A stretch of DNA of 64,000 nt from Serratia entomophila (lineage in GTDB: Bacteria; Pseudomonadota; Gammaproteobacteria; Enterobacterales; Enterobacteriaceae): the NCBI RefSeq assembly GCF_021462285.1, contig NZ_CP082787.1, forward strand, positions 372,001 through 436,000. Direction: 5' to 3'. Positions 11,830 through 23,244 of the stretch are shown piece after piece. The number at the start of each line of letters is the position of its first letter. The first letter of the stretch is position 1. The translations under genes and the position numbers were made by a program. The notes under the pieces are model-generated. The model saw only the letters and a program-made list of their open reading frames with translations. It was not told the DNA's origin and did not search any database.

Positions 11830-11853
11830 AAAAAAGCCCTCGCGAGCGAGGGC
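11830..11853 (-). terminator. Intrinsic terminator for the minus-strand yhcN-like genes
   Basis: On the minus strand GCCCTCGC, a TC dinucleotide, GCGAGGGC, then six T. The two-base gap means the innermost pairs open to form the loop. It lies about 120 nt beyond the stop of the distal yhcN-like gene. Confidence 0.75.
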
Positions 11854-11971
11854 AACGGGGTTTCGTCGGATAGGACGACGATGGGGTCGCCGGAGAGGCG
11901 GCGTTTGCGTCAGAACTCGGCAGTGGCAGTGACGAGGGTAATCAGCTCGGCAAACGCGCTCCCCAGCGTTG

Positions 11972-12235
11972 TTATTTGTAAATTTCGGCGGTGGCGTGGT
12001 AGCCGCCTTCGTTACGCGCTTCGATCACGCGGTAGGCTTTGGCGCCCTGTTGGTCCGCTTTGTCGGACAGCGCCTTGCGGATATCGGAAGGCGCGCCGTC
12101 GATGCCGCTCACGGTGATGGTGCCGATGGATTGCAGATTGCTGGCCTGATCGTTAGTGACCAGTTGAGCGGCTGAAGCGCCGAAAGAGACGGCTGACAGC
12201 AGGCTGAGTGCGGCGATGGCAGTTTTCATGTTCAT
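11972..12235 (-). CDS. YhcN/BhsA-family (DUF1471) small periplasmic protein, second copy
   Basis: An 87-residue exported protein. The signal peptide (about 1-22, ending ASA before AQ) is followed by one DUF1471 domain with the family segments ITVSGI, APSDIRKALSDKAD, AYRVIEARN and the C-terminal HATAEIYK. Members of this family (YhcN, BhsA, McbA, YdgH) act in acid, peroxide and biofilm stress; the molecular mechanism is poorly defined. The start ATG at 12235 has AAGGA 7 nt upstream. It is a close paralogue of the next upstream gene, 119 nt away on the same strand, so a tandem duplication is likely and the two may be co-transcribed. Confidence 0.9.
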   Translation of the reverse strand: MNMKTAIAALSLLSAVSFGASAAQLVTNDQASNLQSIGTITVSGIDGAPSDIRKALSDKADQQGAKAYRVIEARNEGGYHATAEIYK

Positions 12236-12354
12236 GATGTTTTCCTTGCGATAACGGCCTGGAAGGGCTTGGCAGCGGTTTTTATTCTTGAAGACCGTTA
12301 TCGTTGATGCTGATTCCAGAGATTTATTGCCCGTTTCCGGGTAATGCCGGGTAC

Positions 12355-12618
12355 TTATTTGTAGATTTCAGCGGTGGCGTGGAAGTTGCCATCGTTGCGA
12401 GCTTCAATCACGCGGTAAGCGGTCGCCCCTTTGGCGTCGGCTTTATCAGACAGCGCCTGACGGATATCTGAAGGTGCGGCGGCAACGCCACTCACGGTGA
12501 TCACGCCGGCAGGCTGCAGTTTTTGCGCCTGAGATGCATCAACAGATTGTGCTGCGAATGCGCCGAAAGAAAGCATGGATAGAAGGCTCATGGTTACAAC
12601 GGTAGCTTTAATTTTCAT
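12355..12618 (-). CDS. yhcN: YhcN-like (DUF1471) stress protein
   Basis: An 87-residue protein beginning MKIKATVV with a signal peptide ending GAFA (about 22) and one DUF1471 domain ending HATAEIYK. E. coli yhcN sits beside argR and has nearly the same N-terminus (MKIKTTVAALS), so both similarity and position support the name. E. coli YhcN is linked to the response to acid and hydrogen peroxide. An extra ATG lies one codon upstream; GAGG is 7 nt from the chosen ATG and 4 nt from the extra one. A CRP-like site lies just upstream. Confidence 0.9.
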   Translation of the reverse strand: MKIKATVVTMSLLSMLSFGAFAAQSVDASQAQKLQPAGVITVSGVAAAPSDIRQALSDKADAKGATAYRVIEARNDGNFHATAEIYK

Positions 12619-12658
12619 CATATCACCTCATCGTATTCTTTTATCAGTTCCAGTGAAC

Positions 12659-12674
12659 TGTGATTTACGTCACG
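12659..12674. promoter_or_regulatory. Candidate CRP binding site upstream of yhcN
   Basis: TGTGA-TTTACG-TCACG matches the CRP core TGTGA-N6-TCACA at 9 of 10 positions. It is centred about 48 nt upstream of the yhcN start. No confident -10 element could be placed, so whether it activates or represses is open. Confidence 0.45.
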
Positions 12675-12976
12675 GAAATGAGTATACATCTAGTAACGCG
12701 AAAAATTAATAGTTCGCTAACAGTTTCTAGTGAAACTTTAACCTGATGATCCTTATTTTTAATAACCGAATGGAATAAAAATCGTCTAAAAAACGATCTT
12801 TCCATGTTAAATTTATGTAATTTCAAAGGGGTAAGTGACTTTGACTAAAAGTGCTGAAGATCACAGTCGGTATCACTGGCTACAGCAAAATGTCATGGGA
12901 ATGTGTTGCGGATGGACGAAAAAGCAGTGGTAAACGTGGTAGGGGCGGACGGGAAGGGTCAAGGCTGCGCTAAAGA
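12675..12976. other. Gene-free AT-rich spacer between yhcN and argR
   Basis: I see no coding region with a ribosome site here. The left part (to about 12840) is A+T-rich with poly-A and poly-T stretches and probably holds upstream promoter sequence for yhcN; the right part is more G+C-rich and featureless apart from a hairpin that runs into the nested palindrome. Confidence 0.5.
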
Positions 12977-13019
12977 AGCGCTAACAAAACGCGACTGCGG
13001 GCCGCATTTTGTTAGCGCT
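12977..13019. terminator. Nested palindrome downstream of argR
   Basis: Perfect 13-bp arms AGCGCTAACAAAA (12977-12989) and TTTTGTTAGCGCT (13007-13019). The loop itself holds the palindrome TGCGG-G-CCGCA (12996-13006). It starts 6 nt past the argR stop, so a role as the argR terminator or 3'-end structure is likely. A competing hairpin GCGCTAAAGAAGCGC overlaps its outer arm. Confidence 0.65.
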
Positions 13020-13024
13020 GTGTT

Positions 13025-14900
<1,876 letters not shown>

Positions 14901-14927
14901 TAACCGCAGGCCTTGTGCTCACAGACG

Positions 14928-14957
14928 CCGCCGGACTGAGTTCCGGCGGTTTTTTTT
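14928..14957 (+). terminator. Intrinsic terminator of mdh
   Basis: CCGCCGGA, six-base loop, TCCGGCGG, then eight T. Confidence 0.93.
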
Positions 14958-14966
14958 GGCTTGCGC

Positions 14967-15233
14967 TCAGGGTTTTGGTTTGATGCGCGCCTTGCGATCC
15001 AACAGGCGATCGCTGTGCGGATCATAATAGCGGCTCGGCCAGATCTCCGAGGGGTGAATGCCCAGCGCATCGGCGATCAGCCACTCACCTTTCGGCCAGG
15101 GGCGCGACAGTGCATTGGCCAACGTCGAAGAACTCAATCCGGCGCGGCGCGATACCGCCGCCAGCGTCGTTCCCTTCTTGCGTAATGCCGCGATGATATC
15201 CGCCGGGTGCCAATCCTGATTCCTTGAATTCAT
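14967..15233 (-). CDS. sfsB: Ner-like DNA-binding regulator (Nlp/SfsB)
   Basis: An 88-residue helix-turn-helix protein of the Mu Ner family: WHPADIIAALRKKGTTLAAVSRRAGLSSSTLANAL followed by the Ner hallmarks WPKGEWLIADALGIHPSEIWPSRY. In E. coli the homologue SfsB (Nlp) lies next to ispB and can activate maltose genes when overproduced; its natural targets are poorly known. Here it is divergent from a MuA-N-terminal-like gene, with a 153-nt spacer holding clear inverted repeats. The family originates from Mu-like phages. Confidence 0.9.
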   Translation of the reverse strand: MNSRNQDWHPADIIAALRKKGTTLAAVSRRAGLSSSTLANALSRPWPKGEWLIADALGIHPSEIWPSRYYDPHSDRLLDRKARIKPKP

Positions 15234-15264
15234 GTTTACATTCCTTTTTTGATTAGCGAAAGTT

Positions 15265-15286
15265 CTGTTAGTGGTATAACTAACAG
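15265..15286. promoter_or_regulatory. Perfect inverted repeat in the sfsB/MuA-like divergent promoter region
   Basis: CTGTTAGT-GGTATA-ACTAACAG, 8-bp arms with 6-bp spacer. A second, imperfect repeat GGAAATTAG...CTAAATTTCC lies nearer the rightward gene at about 15328-15352. Both look like dimer-binding operators, probably for one or both flanking regulators. Confidence 0.5.
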
Positions 15287-15386
15287 GTCAAGATTAATCG
15301 TTTGAACAACATGAAACGCTTATACGGAAATTAGGATAACACTAAATTTCCAAATGGTTTCCATAAAATGACATTGCCCAGAGATT

Positions 15387-15743
15387 ATGGCTATGAAAAA
15401 CGAGTGGTTCGCCGCCAAGGAACTTACAGGCATCGCAGGATTACCTTCCTCACCACAGGGAATAAATCTCATGGCTCGGCGCGAAGGCTGGATCAGCCGC
15501 AGACGTAAAGGCGTGCAGGGAAAAGCGTTGGAGTATCATATCAACAGCCTGCCGCACGGCGCCCGCAACCTGCTGATGCTTAAAGAAGATGCGGCGGTTT
15601 ATGAAGTGGAAAGGCAAGACCCGCTGACGGTGTGGATTGAATACTATTATCACCTGTCGGAAAGCGAGCGCGAGAAAATGCTGTCGTTTCTGATGCGGGA
15701 GGGGATCGGCGGCCTGTTGGCGCGTATTTCCGAGGATAAATAA
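15387..15743 (+). CDS. MuA/Mu-repressor N-terminal-type DNA-binding protein
   Basis: A 118-residue protein. Residues 5-65 (NEWFAAKELTGIAGLP, GINLMARREGWISRR, KGVQGKALEYHINSLP) match the winged-helix DNA-binding domain shared by the Mu transposase N-terminus (HTH_Tnp_Mu_1) and the Mu c repressor; the spacing of GLP, GW, GKALEY and SLP is that of MuA. The rest (about 70-118) is a short helical tail, with no DDE catalytic core. It is therefore a stand-alone regulator rather than a transposase. An ATG two codons downstream is an alternative start. Together with the divergent Ner-like gene it resembles the regulatory switch of a Mu-like phage. Confidence 0.8.
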   Translation: MAMKNEWFAAKELTGIAGLPSSPQGINLMARREGWISRRRKGVQGKALEYHINSLPHGARNLLMLKEDAAVYEVERQDPLTVWIEYYYHLSESEREKMLSFLMREGIGGLLARISEDK

Positions 15744-15793
15744 TCAGGCCGCGCAGGGTGAGCGGGCCTGATTTTTATGGAAACTGAATTTTC

Positions 15794-16765
15794 TTAAAAG
15801 TCGCGCTGCACCGCCAGATGGGCCAGGCCTTCCAGTGCGGAGCGATGCGGGGATTCCGGCAACGCCTGCAGCGCGGCGATCGCTTTGTCGGCTTCTTCTT
15901 CGGCGCGCTGGCGGGTGTATTCCAGAGAACCGCATTGCTGCATGGCCTGCAGCACCGGCTCCAGCAGATGGCGGCCGTTGCCCTGTTCAATCGCCGAGCG
16001 GATCATCGCGCGCTGTGCGTCGTCGCCGTTATGCATGGCGTGCAGCAGCGGCAGGGTGGGCTTCCCTTCATTCAGATCGTCACCGGTGTTTTTGCCCAGG
16101 GTATTGCCGTCCGCGCTGTAATCGAGCAGATCGTCGATCAATTGGAAGGCGGTGCCCAGATAGCGGCCGTAATCCTGCAGCGCTTTTTCCTGCGCCTCGC
16201 TGGCGCCGGACAAAATCGCCGAAGACTGGGCCGCGGCTTCGAACAGGCGAGCGGTTTTGCTGTAGATAACCCGCATATAGCTTTCTTCGGTGATATCAGG
16301 ATCGTGCACGTTCATCAGCTGCAGCACTTCGCCTTCGGCAATCACGTTGACCGCCTCGGACATCAGCGCCAGCACGCGCAGCGATTCCAGGCTGGTCATC
16401 ATCTGGAAAGCGCGGGTATAGATAAAGTCGCCGACCAGCACGCTGGCGGCGTTGCCGAACGCGGCGTTGGCGGTGGCTTTGCCGCGGCGCATATCGGATT
16501 CATCCACCACGTCGTCATGCAACAGCGTGGCGGTATGAATGAATTCGATCAGCGCCGCAACCGTCACGTGCTTGTTGCCTTCGTAGCGCAACGCCCGTGC
16601 AGCCAGCACGGCGATCATCGGTCGGATGCGCTTACCGCCACCGCTGATAATGTAATAGCCAAGCTGATTGATGAGTGTGACATCGGAGTTCAGCTGTTCG
16701 AGAATTGTTGCGTTCACGGCCGCCATATCTTGCGCGGTTAACTCAGTAATTTGCTCTAGGTTCAT
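15794..16765 (-). CDS. ispB: Octaprenyl diphosphate synthase
   Basis: Trans-polyprenyl synthase that makes the C40 side chain of ubiquinone-8 and menaquinone-8. 323 residues from the ATG of MNLEQITELT (16765); the frame is open 17 codons further upstream but homology supports this start. First aspartate-rich motif DDVVDESDMRR (84-94), second motif LIDDLLDY (about 209-216). It is divergent from rplU and next to sfsB, as in E. coli. Confidence 0.98.
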   Translation of the reverse strand: MNLEQITELTAQDMAAVNATILEQLNSDVTLINQLGYYIISGGGKRIRPMIAVLAARALRYEGNKHVTVAALIEFIHTATLLHDDVVDESDMRRGKATANAAFGNAASVLVGDFIYTRAFQMMTSLESLRVLALMSEAVNVIAEGEVLQLMNVHDPDITEESYMRVIYSKTARLFEAAAQSSAILSGASEAQEKALQDYGRYLGTAFQLIDDLLDYSADGNTLGKNTGDDLNEGKPTLPLLHAMHNGDDAQRAMIRSAIEQGNGRHLLEPVLQAMQQCGSLEYTRQRAEEEADKAIAALQALPESPHRSALEGLAHLAVQRDF

Positions 16766-16978
16766 TGTATTTTTTTCAGCTGTGTTTCTCTTCACCGCGT
16801 TGAGATCGCTGCTCACATCGGTACATGGCGGTAACTGTCCCCCTGATTGTACTTGAAAAACGATTCAGATAAACGCCACGAAAGAAACTGTGGTTTTTTT
16901 CTTCTTTTTTCTGCTTCTGGTCTTATTCTGCTCTTGTCATGCGTCGGTTTTTTGCGTAGAATTCGCGCCCTATTGTGA

Positions 16979-17347
<369 letters not shown>

Positions 17348-17352
17348 GTTAG

Positions 17353-17622
<270 letters not shown>

Positions 17623-17648
17623 TTTTTCGAGCCTTACGAAATAGATGT

Positions 17649-17677
17649 AAGCCCCGCAATTCGTTGCGGGGCTTTTT
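17649..17677 (+). terminator. Intrinsic terminator of rplU-rpmA
   Basis: AAGCCCCGCAA-TTCG-TTGCGGGGCTTTTT, an 11-bp stem closed by a UUCG tetraloop. Confidence 0.95.
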
Positions 17678-17683
17678 ACATTT

Positions 17684-17708
17684 ATACCCGTCATATTTCA
17701 GGCCGCAG
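17684..17708. repeat. ERIC-type half element
   Basis: TACCCGTCATATTTCAGGCCGCAG resembles the terminal arm of ERIC elements (compare the arm of the full copy at 40256). Only one end is present, directly after the rpmA terminator. Confidence 0.45.
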
Positions 17709-17733
17709 GCCCGTCAGCGCTGGCAAAGGGCAT

Positions 17734-18705
17734 ATGGATACGAAACAGCAGGTCGGTTTGGGCATTGCCCTGGCGTTAACCACGGCGGTTTGTTGGGGCG
17801 CGCTGCCGATAGCGATGAAAGAAGTGCTGGCGGTGATGGAGCCGTTTACCATTGTCTGGTATCGCTTTACCATTGCCGCCATCGGCCTTGGGCTGATCCT
17901 GGCGGTGCGCGGCAGGCTGCCGCCGCTGACGATGTTCCGCCAGCCGCGCTGGCTGTTGCTGTTGGCTATCGCCACCGCAGGGCTGTTGGGGAACTTCGTG
18001 TTTTTCAGCTCGTCGCTGCAGTACCTTAGCCCGACGGCCTCGCAGGTGATCGGCCAGCTCTCGCCGGTGGGCATGATGTTCGCCAGCGTGCTGATTTTAA
18101 AAGAGCGGATGCGCGTCACGCAGGTCATTGGCGCACTGATGCTGATCTGCGGGCTGATGCTGTTTTTCAACGTCAGCCTGTTCGAGATCTTCACCCGCCT
18201 GACGGATTACACCCTTGGGGTGCTGTTGGGGGTCTGTGCGGCGGCGGTCTGGGTCAGCTACGGCGTGGCGCAGAAGGTGTTGCTGCGCCGATTGGCCTCG
18301 CCGCAGATCCTGGTAATGTTGTACACTTTATGTGCAATCGCGTTATTCCCTCTGGCCCGGCCGGAGGTGATTTTCCAGCTCAGCGGCTGGCAGTTGGCCT
18401 GTCTGCTGTTTTGCGGCGCCAACACGCTGATTGGCTATGGCGCGCTGGCGGAAGCGATGGCGCGCTGGCAGGCTGCACAGGTAAGCGCGTTAGTGACATT
18501 AACGCCGCTGTTTACCCTGCTGTTTTCAGATTTATTGGCGCTGGCCTGGCCACAGGCATTCGCCGCGCCGACCTTGAACGTCGTCGGTTATGTCGGCGCT
18601 TTTGTGGTGGTGGCGGGCGCCATGTTTTCCGCAATTGGTCACCGGTGGTGGCCGCGACGGGCAGAAACCAGCCTGGTTGCTCCTTTGAAGCAGCCCGGTG
18701 AATGA
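17734..18705 (+). CDS. yhbE: EamA/DMT-family inner-membrane transporter YhbE
   Basis: Ten-TM drug/metabolite transporter family member of 323 residues with two EamA repeats (about 9-145 and 160-295); the second begins GVLLGVCAAAVWVSYGVAQ. Substrate unknown. Nearly collinear with E. coli YhbE, for example SPTASQVIGQLSPVGMM and the C-terminal GAFVVVAGAMFSAIGHR. The start has AAAGGG about 3 nt upstream of the ATG. It lies 16 nt before obgE, so co-transcription is likely, as in E. coli. Confidence 0.93.
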   Translation: MDTKQQVGLGIALALTTAVCWGALPIAMKEVLAVMEPFTIVWYRFTIAAIGLGLILAVRGRLPPLTMFRQPRWLLLLAIATAGLLGNFVFFSSSLQYLSPTASQVIGQLSPVGMMFASVLILKERMRVTQVIGALMLICGLMLFFNVSLFEIFTRLTDYTLGVLLGVCAAAVWVSYGVAQKVLLRRLASPQILVMLYTLCAIALFPLARPEVIFQLSGWQLACLLFCGANTLIGYGALAEAMARWQAAQVSALVTLTPLFTLLFSDLLALAWPQAFAAPTLNVVGYVGAFVVVAGAMFSAIGHRWWPRRAETSLVAPLKQPGE

Positions 18706-18721
18706 TTTACGGAGACGGTAA

Positions 18722-19894
<1,173 letters not shown>

Positions 19895-19912
19895 ACCGGT
19901 GAAGGGGCTCAG

Positions 19913-19929
19913 CAATGCTGGGCCCTTTT
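19913..19929 (+). terminator. Terminator of obgE
   Basis: A GGGCTCAGCA/TGCTGGGCCC stem (one wobble pair) followed by TTTT. Stem and T-run end at the pmrB stop codon on the other strand. Confidence 0.8.
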
Positions 19930-20989
19930 ATTTCATGGCGTTTTCCGGCAGCCAGCATTGCGCGTTCAGCCCGCTGGCGTCGCGGCGGTTCTCCAGCGTC
20001 AAACGCCCTTGGTGCAGCTGCATAATGCGAATGACGATGTTCAACCCCAGCCCGCTGCCGCCATAGCGTTGATCCATACGGCGAAACGCCTGCGTCAGTT
20101 CCCCGACCATATTCTCCTTTATCCCCGGCCCTTCATCGATCACCTGCAGCAGATGGCCGCTATCCTGTGGGCTGAGCGACACTTGAATGGCGCTGCCCTC
20201 AGGGCTGTAGCGGTGGGCGTTCTCGACCAGATTGCGCAGCAGCAGGCGCAGCAGCACCGGATCGCCATGCACCGGGGCCGCAGTGGGCAACTGCCAGTAC
20301 AGCCTCTGCGCACGCTGGGCGACCAGTTCGCCAAGCTCTTCGCGCAGCGGCTTGATCACGTCGGCCACCCAGTCGAAATGCTGGTAATGGCCGCTGGCGA
20401 AGTCCTGCCCGGCGCGCGACAGCATCAGCAGTTGCTCGACGGTGTGCATCAGTTGGTCGATGCGGACGATCAAGGGTTCGCTCTGTTTAATGCCTTGTTT
20501 CACCATCAGTTCCAGATGCAGCCGGATGCCGGCCAGCGGCGTGCGCAGCTCGTGGGCGGCGTCGGCGGTGAACAACCGCTCCTGCTGGATGGTGTTGTCC
20601 AGGCGTGAGAACAACTGGTTGAGCGCGTTGGTGACCGCCACCATTTCCTGGCTGTCGCTGCTGATTGGCAGAGGGGTGAGATTATCGGCGGAACGTTTTT
20701 CCAGCCGTTGTTGCAGTTGGTTGAGCGGGCGGATAATCCAGCTGATGGCCCAAAAAGAGGCCAGCAGCGTGACGATCATCATGATCAGCGAAGGGGCCAG
20801 CAACGAGGCGATGGCCTCGGCGATTTCGGTGTCGACGCGTTCGGTGCGCACCTTGGCGGACAAGGTTTCATCCACCAGGAAGCTGATTTGCTCCTGGCTC
20901 TCGTGCCACAGCCAAAAGGCGCTGATAAGCTGGGTGACCAGAAGGATCAGCGCCAGCATCAGCAACAGACGACGGCGCATGCTGATCAT
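19928..20989 (-). CDS. pmrB: Sensor histidine kinase PmrB (BasS)
   Basis: Membrane kinase that senses Fe3+, Al3+ and mild acid and, through PmrA, drives lipid A modification and polymyxin resistance. 353 residues: TM1 about 8-27, a short periplasmic loop, TM2 about 64-86, HAMP, HisKA with autophosphorylated His in AAHELRTPLAG (H146), and HATPase with NLVENAHRYSPEG and DEGPGI. The periplasmic loop holds two ExxE pairs (E30-E33 and E55-E58), the iron-binding motif known from Salmonella PmrB. The segment ISAFWLWHES is almost identical to E. coli BasS. Its start overlaps the pmrA stop by 4 nt. Confidence 0.93.
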   Translation of the reverse strand: MISMRRRLLLMLALILLVTQLISAFWLWHESQEQISFLVDETLSAKVRTERVDTEIAEAIASLLAPSLIMMIVTLLASFWAISWIIRPLNQLQQRLEKRSADNLTPLPISSDSQEMVAVTNALNQLFSRLDNTIQQERLFTADAAHELRTPLAGIRLHLELMVKQGIKQSEPLIVRIDQLMHTVEQLLMLSRAGQDFASGHYQHFDWVADVIKPLREELGELVAQRAQRLYWQLPTAAPVHGDPVLLRLLLRNLVENAHRYSPEGSAIQVSLSPQDSGHLLQVIDEGPGIKENMVGELTQAFRRMDQRYGGSGLGLNIVIRIMQLHQGRLTLENRRDASGLNAQCWLPENAMK

Positions 20990-21648
20990 GATGCCGGTTC
21001 CAGACGATAGCCGATGCCGCGCACCGTGCGAATGCGATCTTTGCCCAGTTTGCGGCGCAGGTTATGGATATGCACTTCCAGCGTATTGGAGCCTAAATCG
21101 TCCTGCCAGGTGTAGAGATCCTGCTGCAGCAGCTCGCGGTTGACCGTCTGCCCGGCGCGCATCATCAGGCGCGACAGAATGGCGAACTCCTTTGGCGTCA
21201 CCTCCACCGGCTGCTGCTGCAGGTAAACCTGCTGGCTGGAGAGATTGAGCTGCAGGTCGTCCACCTGCATCAGGTTGTCGCTGTGGCCCTGGTAGCGGCG
21301 TATCAGGGCGCGCACCCGCGCCTGCAGCTCGACCAACGCGAAGGGTTTGACCAGGTAGTCGTCGGCGCCGGCGTCCAGCCCGTCGACGCGGTCTTCCAGC
21401 GCATCGCGGGCGGTGAGGATCAGTACCGGCAGGTCAATCTGCTGGCGGCGCCACTGCCGCAGCAGGCTGGCGCCGTCCATGTCCGGCAGACCGAGATCAA
21501 GGATCACCATACTGTACTGGCTGGTGACGAGCAGGCTGTTGGCCTCCGCTGCCGTACCCGCGCAGTCGCAGGCGTAACCGTCGCCGGTCAGCGCCAGCGC
21601 CACTCCCTGTTGCAACAGCTCATCGTCTTCCACTATCAGCAGCTTCAT
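20986..21648 (-). CDS. pmrA: Response regulator PmrA (BasR)
   Basis: OmpR/PhoB-family regulator of 220 residues. Receiver domain with acidic pocket VEDDE (7-8), phosphoacceptor D51 in VILDLGLPDMDG and Lys in YLVKPF; C-terminal winged helix with TPKEFAILSRLMMRAG and NTLEVHIHNLRRKLGKDRIRTVRGIGY. High identity with BasR rather than with OmpR or PhoB. It starts 8 nt after the dacB stop, so it is cotranscribed with dacB and pmrB. Confidence 0.93.
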   Translation of the reverse strand: MKLLIVEDDELLQQGVALALTGDGYACDCAGTAAEANSLLVTSQYSMVILDLGLPDMDGASLLRQWRRQQIDLPVLILTARDALEDRVDGLDAGADDYLVKPFALVELQARVRALIRRYQGHSDNLMQVDDLQLNLSSQQVYLQQQPVEVTPKEFAILSRLMMRAGQTVNRELLQQDLYTWQDDLGSNTLEVHIHNLRRKLGKDRIRTVRGIGYRLEPAS

Positions 21649-21656
21649 GGCGATCC

Positions 21657-23090
21657 TCAGTTGTTCTGGTAAATATCCCGATACAGGCGGCTTTCGAAAC
21701 GCACCAGCGGCGCGCGGCGCTGCTTCTGATCTTCCGGCGGTACGGCGTAGCCGGACAGGTATTGCACGAAGGCCATGCGCTGGCCGCTGGCGGTGGTGAT
21801 AAAGCCGGCCAGGTTGTAGACGCCCTGCAGCGCGCCGGTCTTGGCCGACACTTTGCCGTCGACGCCGGCTTCGTGCAGGCCGCCGCGGTAGCGCAGGGTG
21901 CCGTCGTAGCCGGACAGCGGCAGCATCGAGATAAAGTTCAGTTCGTTGTCATGCTGCGCAATGTACTGCAGCGCCTGCATCATGGTCGCCGGCGCCAGCA
22001 GGTTGTGGCGCGACAGGCCTGAGCCGTCCACCACGATGCTGTTGCCCAGATCGACGCCGGCCTTCTGGCGTAGCACCTGCCGCACCGCGTCGGCGCCCGC
22101 GCGCCAGGTGCCCGGTACGCCGAAGCGCTCGTGGCCGATGGTGCGGAATACGGTATCGGCAATCATGTTGTCCGATTTTTTCAGCATGATTTTCAGCAGG
22201 TCATGCAGCGGCGCCGACTGGGTCTGCGCTATCACCTCGCCTTTAAGGCCCGGCTGGGTCTGGCGCTTCAGGTGGCCGTCGATCTGGATGCCCGCCTGTA
22301 TCAGCTCATCTTTCAGGATAGCACCCGCATAGCTGGCGCCGTCCTGAATGGCGAAGGCCAGCGGCAGCGGCTCGCTGCGCTGCGTCAGGCAGCCGGTCAG
22401 GGTAAAGCGGTTCAGCTCGCCCGGCATCACGTCCAGTTCGCAATATTGGGCGTCGGCAGAGCCTCGCGCCAGCGTGCGCACCTGGCTGAACATATTGACC
22501 GGGTAATAGGAGGCGACGCGGATAAACGCCATCTCGCCCGGGTTCGGCGCGCTGTACAGCGACACCGAGAAGCAGTTGCGATCGACAATCGCCGCCGCCG
22601 GTGGGGCGCTGAAGCACTGCGTCAGGTCGTTCCACGGCCAGCCGGGCGCCTTGTCGTGGCTGGCGAACACCGAGGTGTCGACCAGCACGTCGCCGGTAAT
22701 CTGGCGCACGCCCTGTTTCTTAAGAACCGCCACCATGTTGCGCAGGCTTTGGCGCTTGAAGGTCGGATCGCCGCTGAAGCGGGCGATCAGGTTGCCGCGC
22801 AGCACGCCGTCGCTGATGCTGCCCTGGCTCTCCAGCGTGGTGGTGAAGCGGTAGTCCGGCCCGAGCTGCAGCAATGCCGCCAGCGCTGTCAGCACCTTCT
22901 GGGTACTGGCCGGCAGTGCCATTTGCTGAGCGTGATAATCGATGGTCGGCGCGGTGGCGCCGATCTTCTGAACTACCAGGGCAAGGTTGGCCCCATCAGG
23001 CAAATATTGTGTGTAATCTTCAACCGGGGCCGCATTCGCATTCAGAACAAATGCGCAAGCCAATGCACTGACAATTCGTGAAAAACGCAT
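21657..23090 (-). CDS. dacB: D-alanyl-D-alanine carboxypeptidase/endopeptidase (PBP4)
   Basis: Periplasmic class C penicillin-binding protein that cleaves D-Ala-D-Ala and D-Ala-mDAP cross-links. 477 residues with a signal peptide ending ANA (20). Active-site motifs: SxxK (S62-T-Q-K65 in LPASTQKVLTAL), SDN (about 306-308) and KTG in SAKTGALQG (about 415). Divergent from greA, and upstream of pmrAB in the same direction, a neighbourhood I recall from Yersinia and Serratia but not E. coli. Confidence 0.97.
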   Translation of the reverse strand: MRFSRIVSALACAFVLNANAAPVEDYTQYLPDGANLALVVQKIGATAPTIDYHAQQMALPASTQKVLTALAALLQLGPDYRFTTTLESQGSISDGVLRGNLIARFSGDPTFKRQSLRNMVAVLKKQGVRQITGDVLVDTSVFASHDKAPGWPWNDLTQCFSAPPAAAIVDRNCFSVSLYSAPNPGEMAFIRVASYYPVNMFSQVRTLARGSADAQYCELDVMPGELNRFTLTGCLTQRSEPLPLAFAIQDGASYAGAILKDELIQAGIQIDGHLKRQTQPGLKGEVIAQTQSAPLHDLLKIMLKKSDNMIADTVFRTIGHERFGVPGTWRAGADAVRQVLRQKAGVDLGNSIVVDGSGLSRHNLLAPATMMQALQYIAQHDNELNFISMLPLSGYDGTLRYRGGLHEAGVDGKVSAKTGALQGVYNLAGFITTASGQRMAFVQYLSGYAVPPEDQKQRRAPLVRFESRLYRDIYQNN

Positions 23091-23207
23091 AATCTCGGGA
23101 TAACAGCTGGATAACGTGCCGTCATACTACGGTGCATTCAGGGAAAAAGTAAACGATGACCCTCAAGGAACTCTAGGCTAAAATGCGTATCAAAATGCAA
23201 AATCGAT

Positions 23208-23244
23208 CCTGACTTGGGCATAGCCCCGAGTCAGGTTTCTTTTG
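23208..23244 (+). terminator. Terminator-like hairpin in the greA leader (GraL-like)
   Basis: CCTGACTTGGG and CCCGAGTCAGG form a stem with one wobble pair, followed by TTTCTTTTG. It lies about 100 nt before the greA start. In E. coli the greA leader is prematurely terminated to give the small RNA GraL; this hairpin is in the equivalent place. Confidence 0.6.

Noticed and set aside
15387..15743. Truncated Mu transposase (pseudogene)
   Set aside because: The frame is intact with a start and stop, shows no DDE residues downstream in any frame, and is better seen as a stand-alone regulator.
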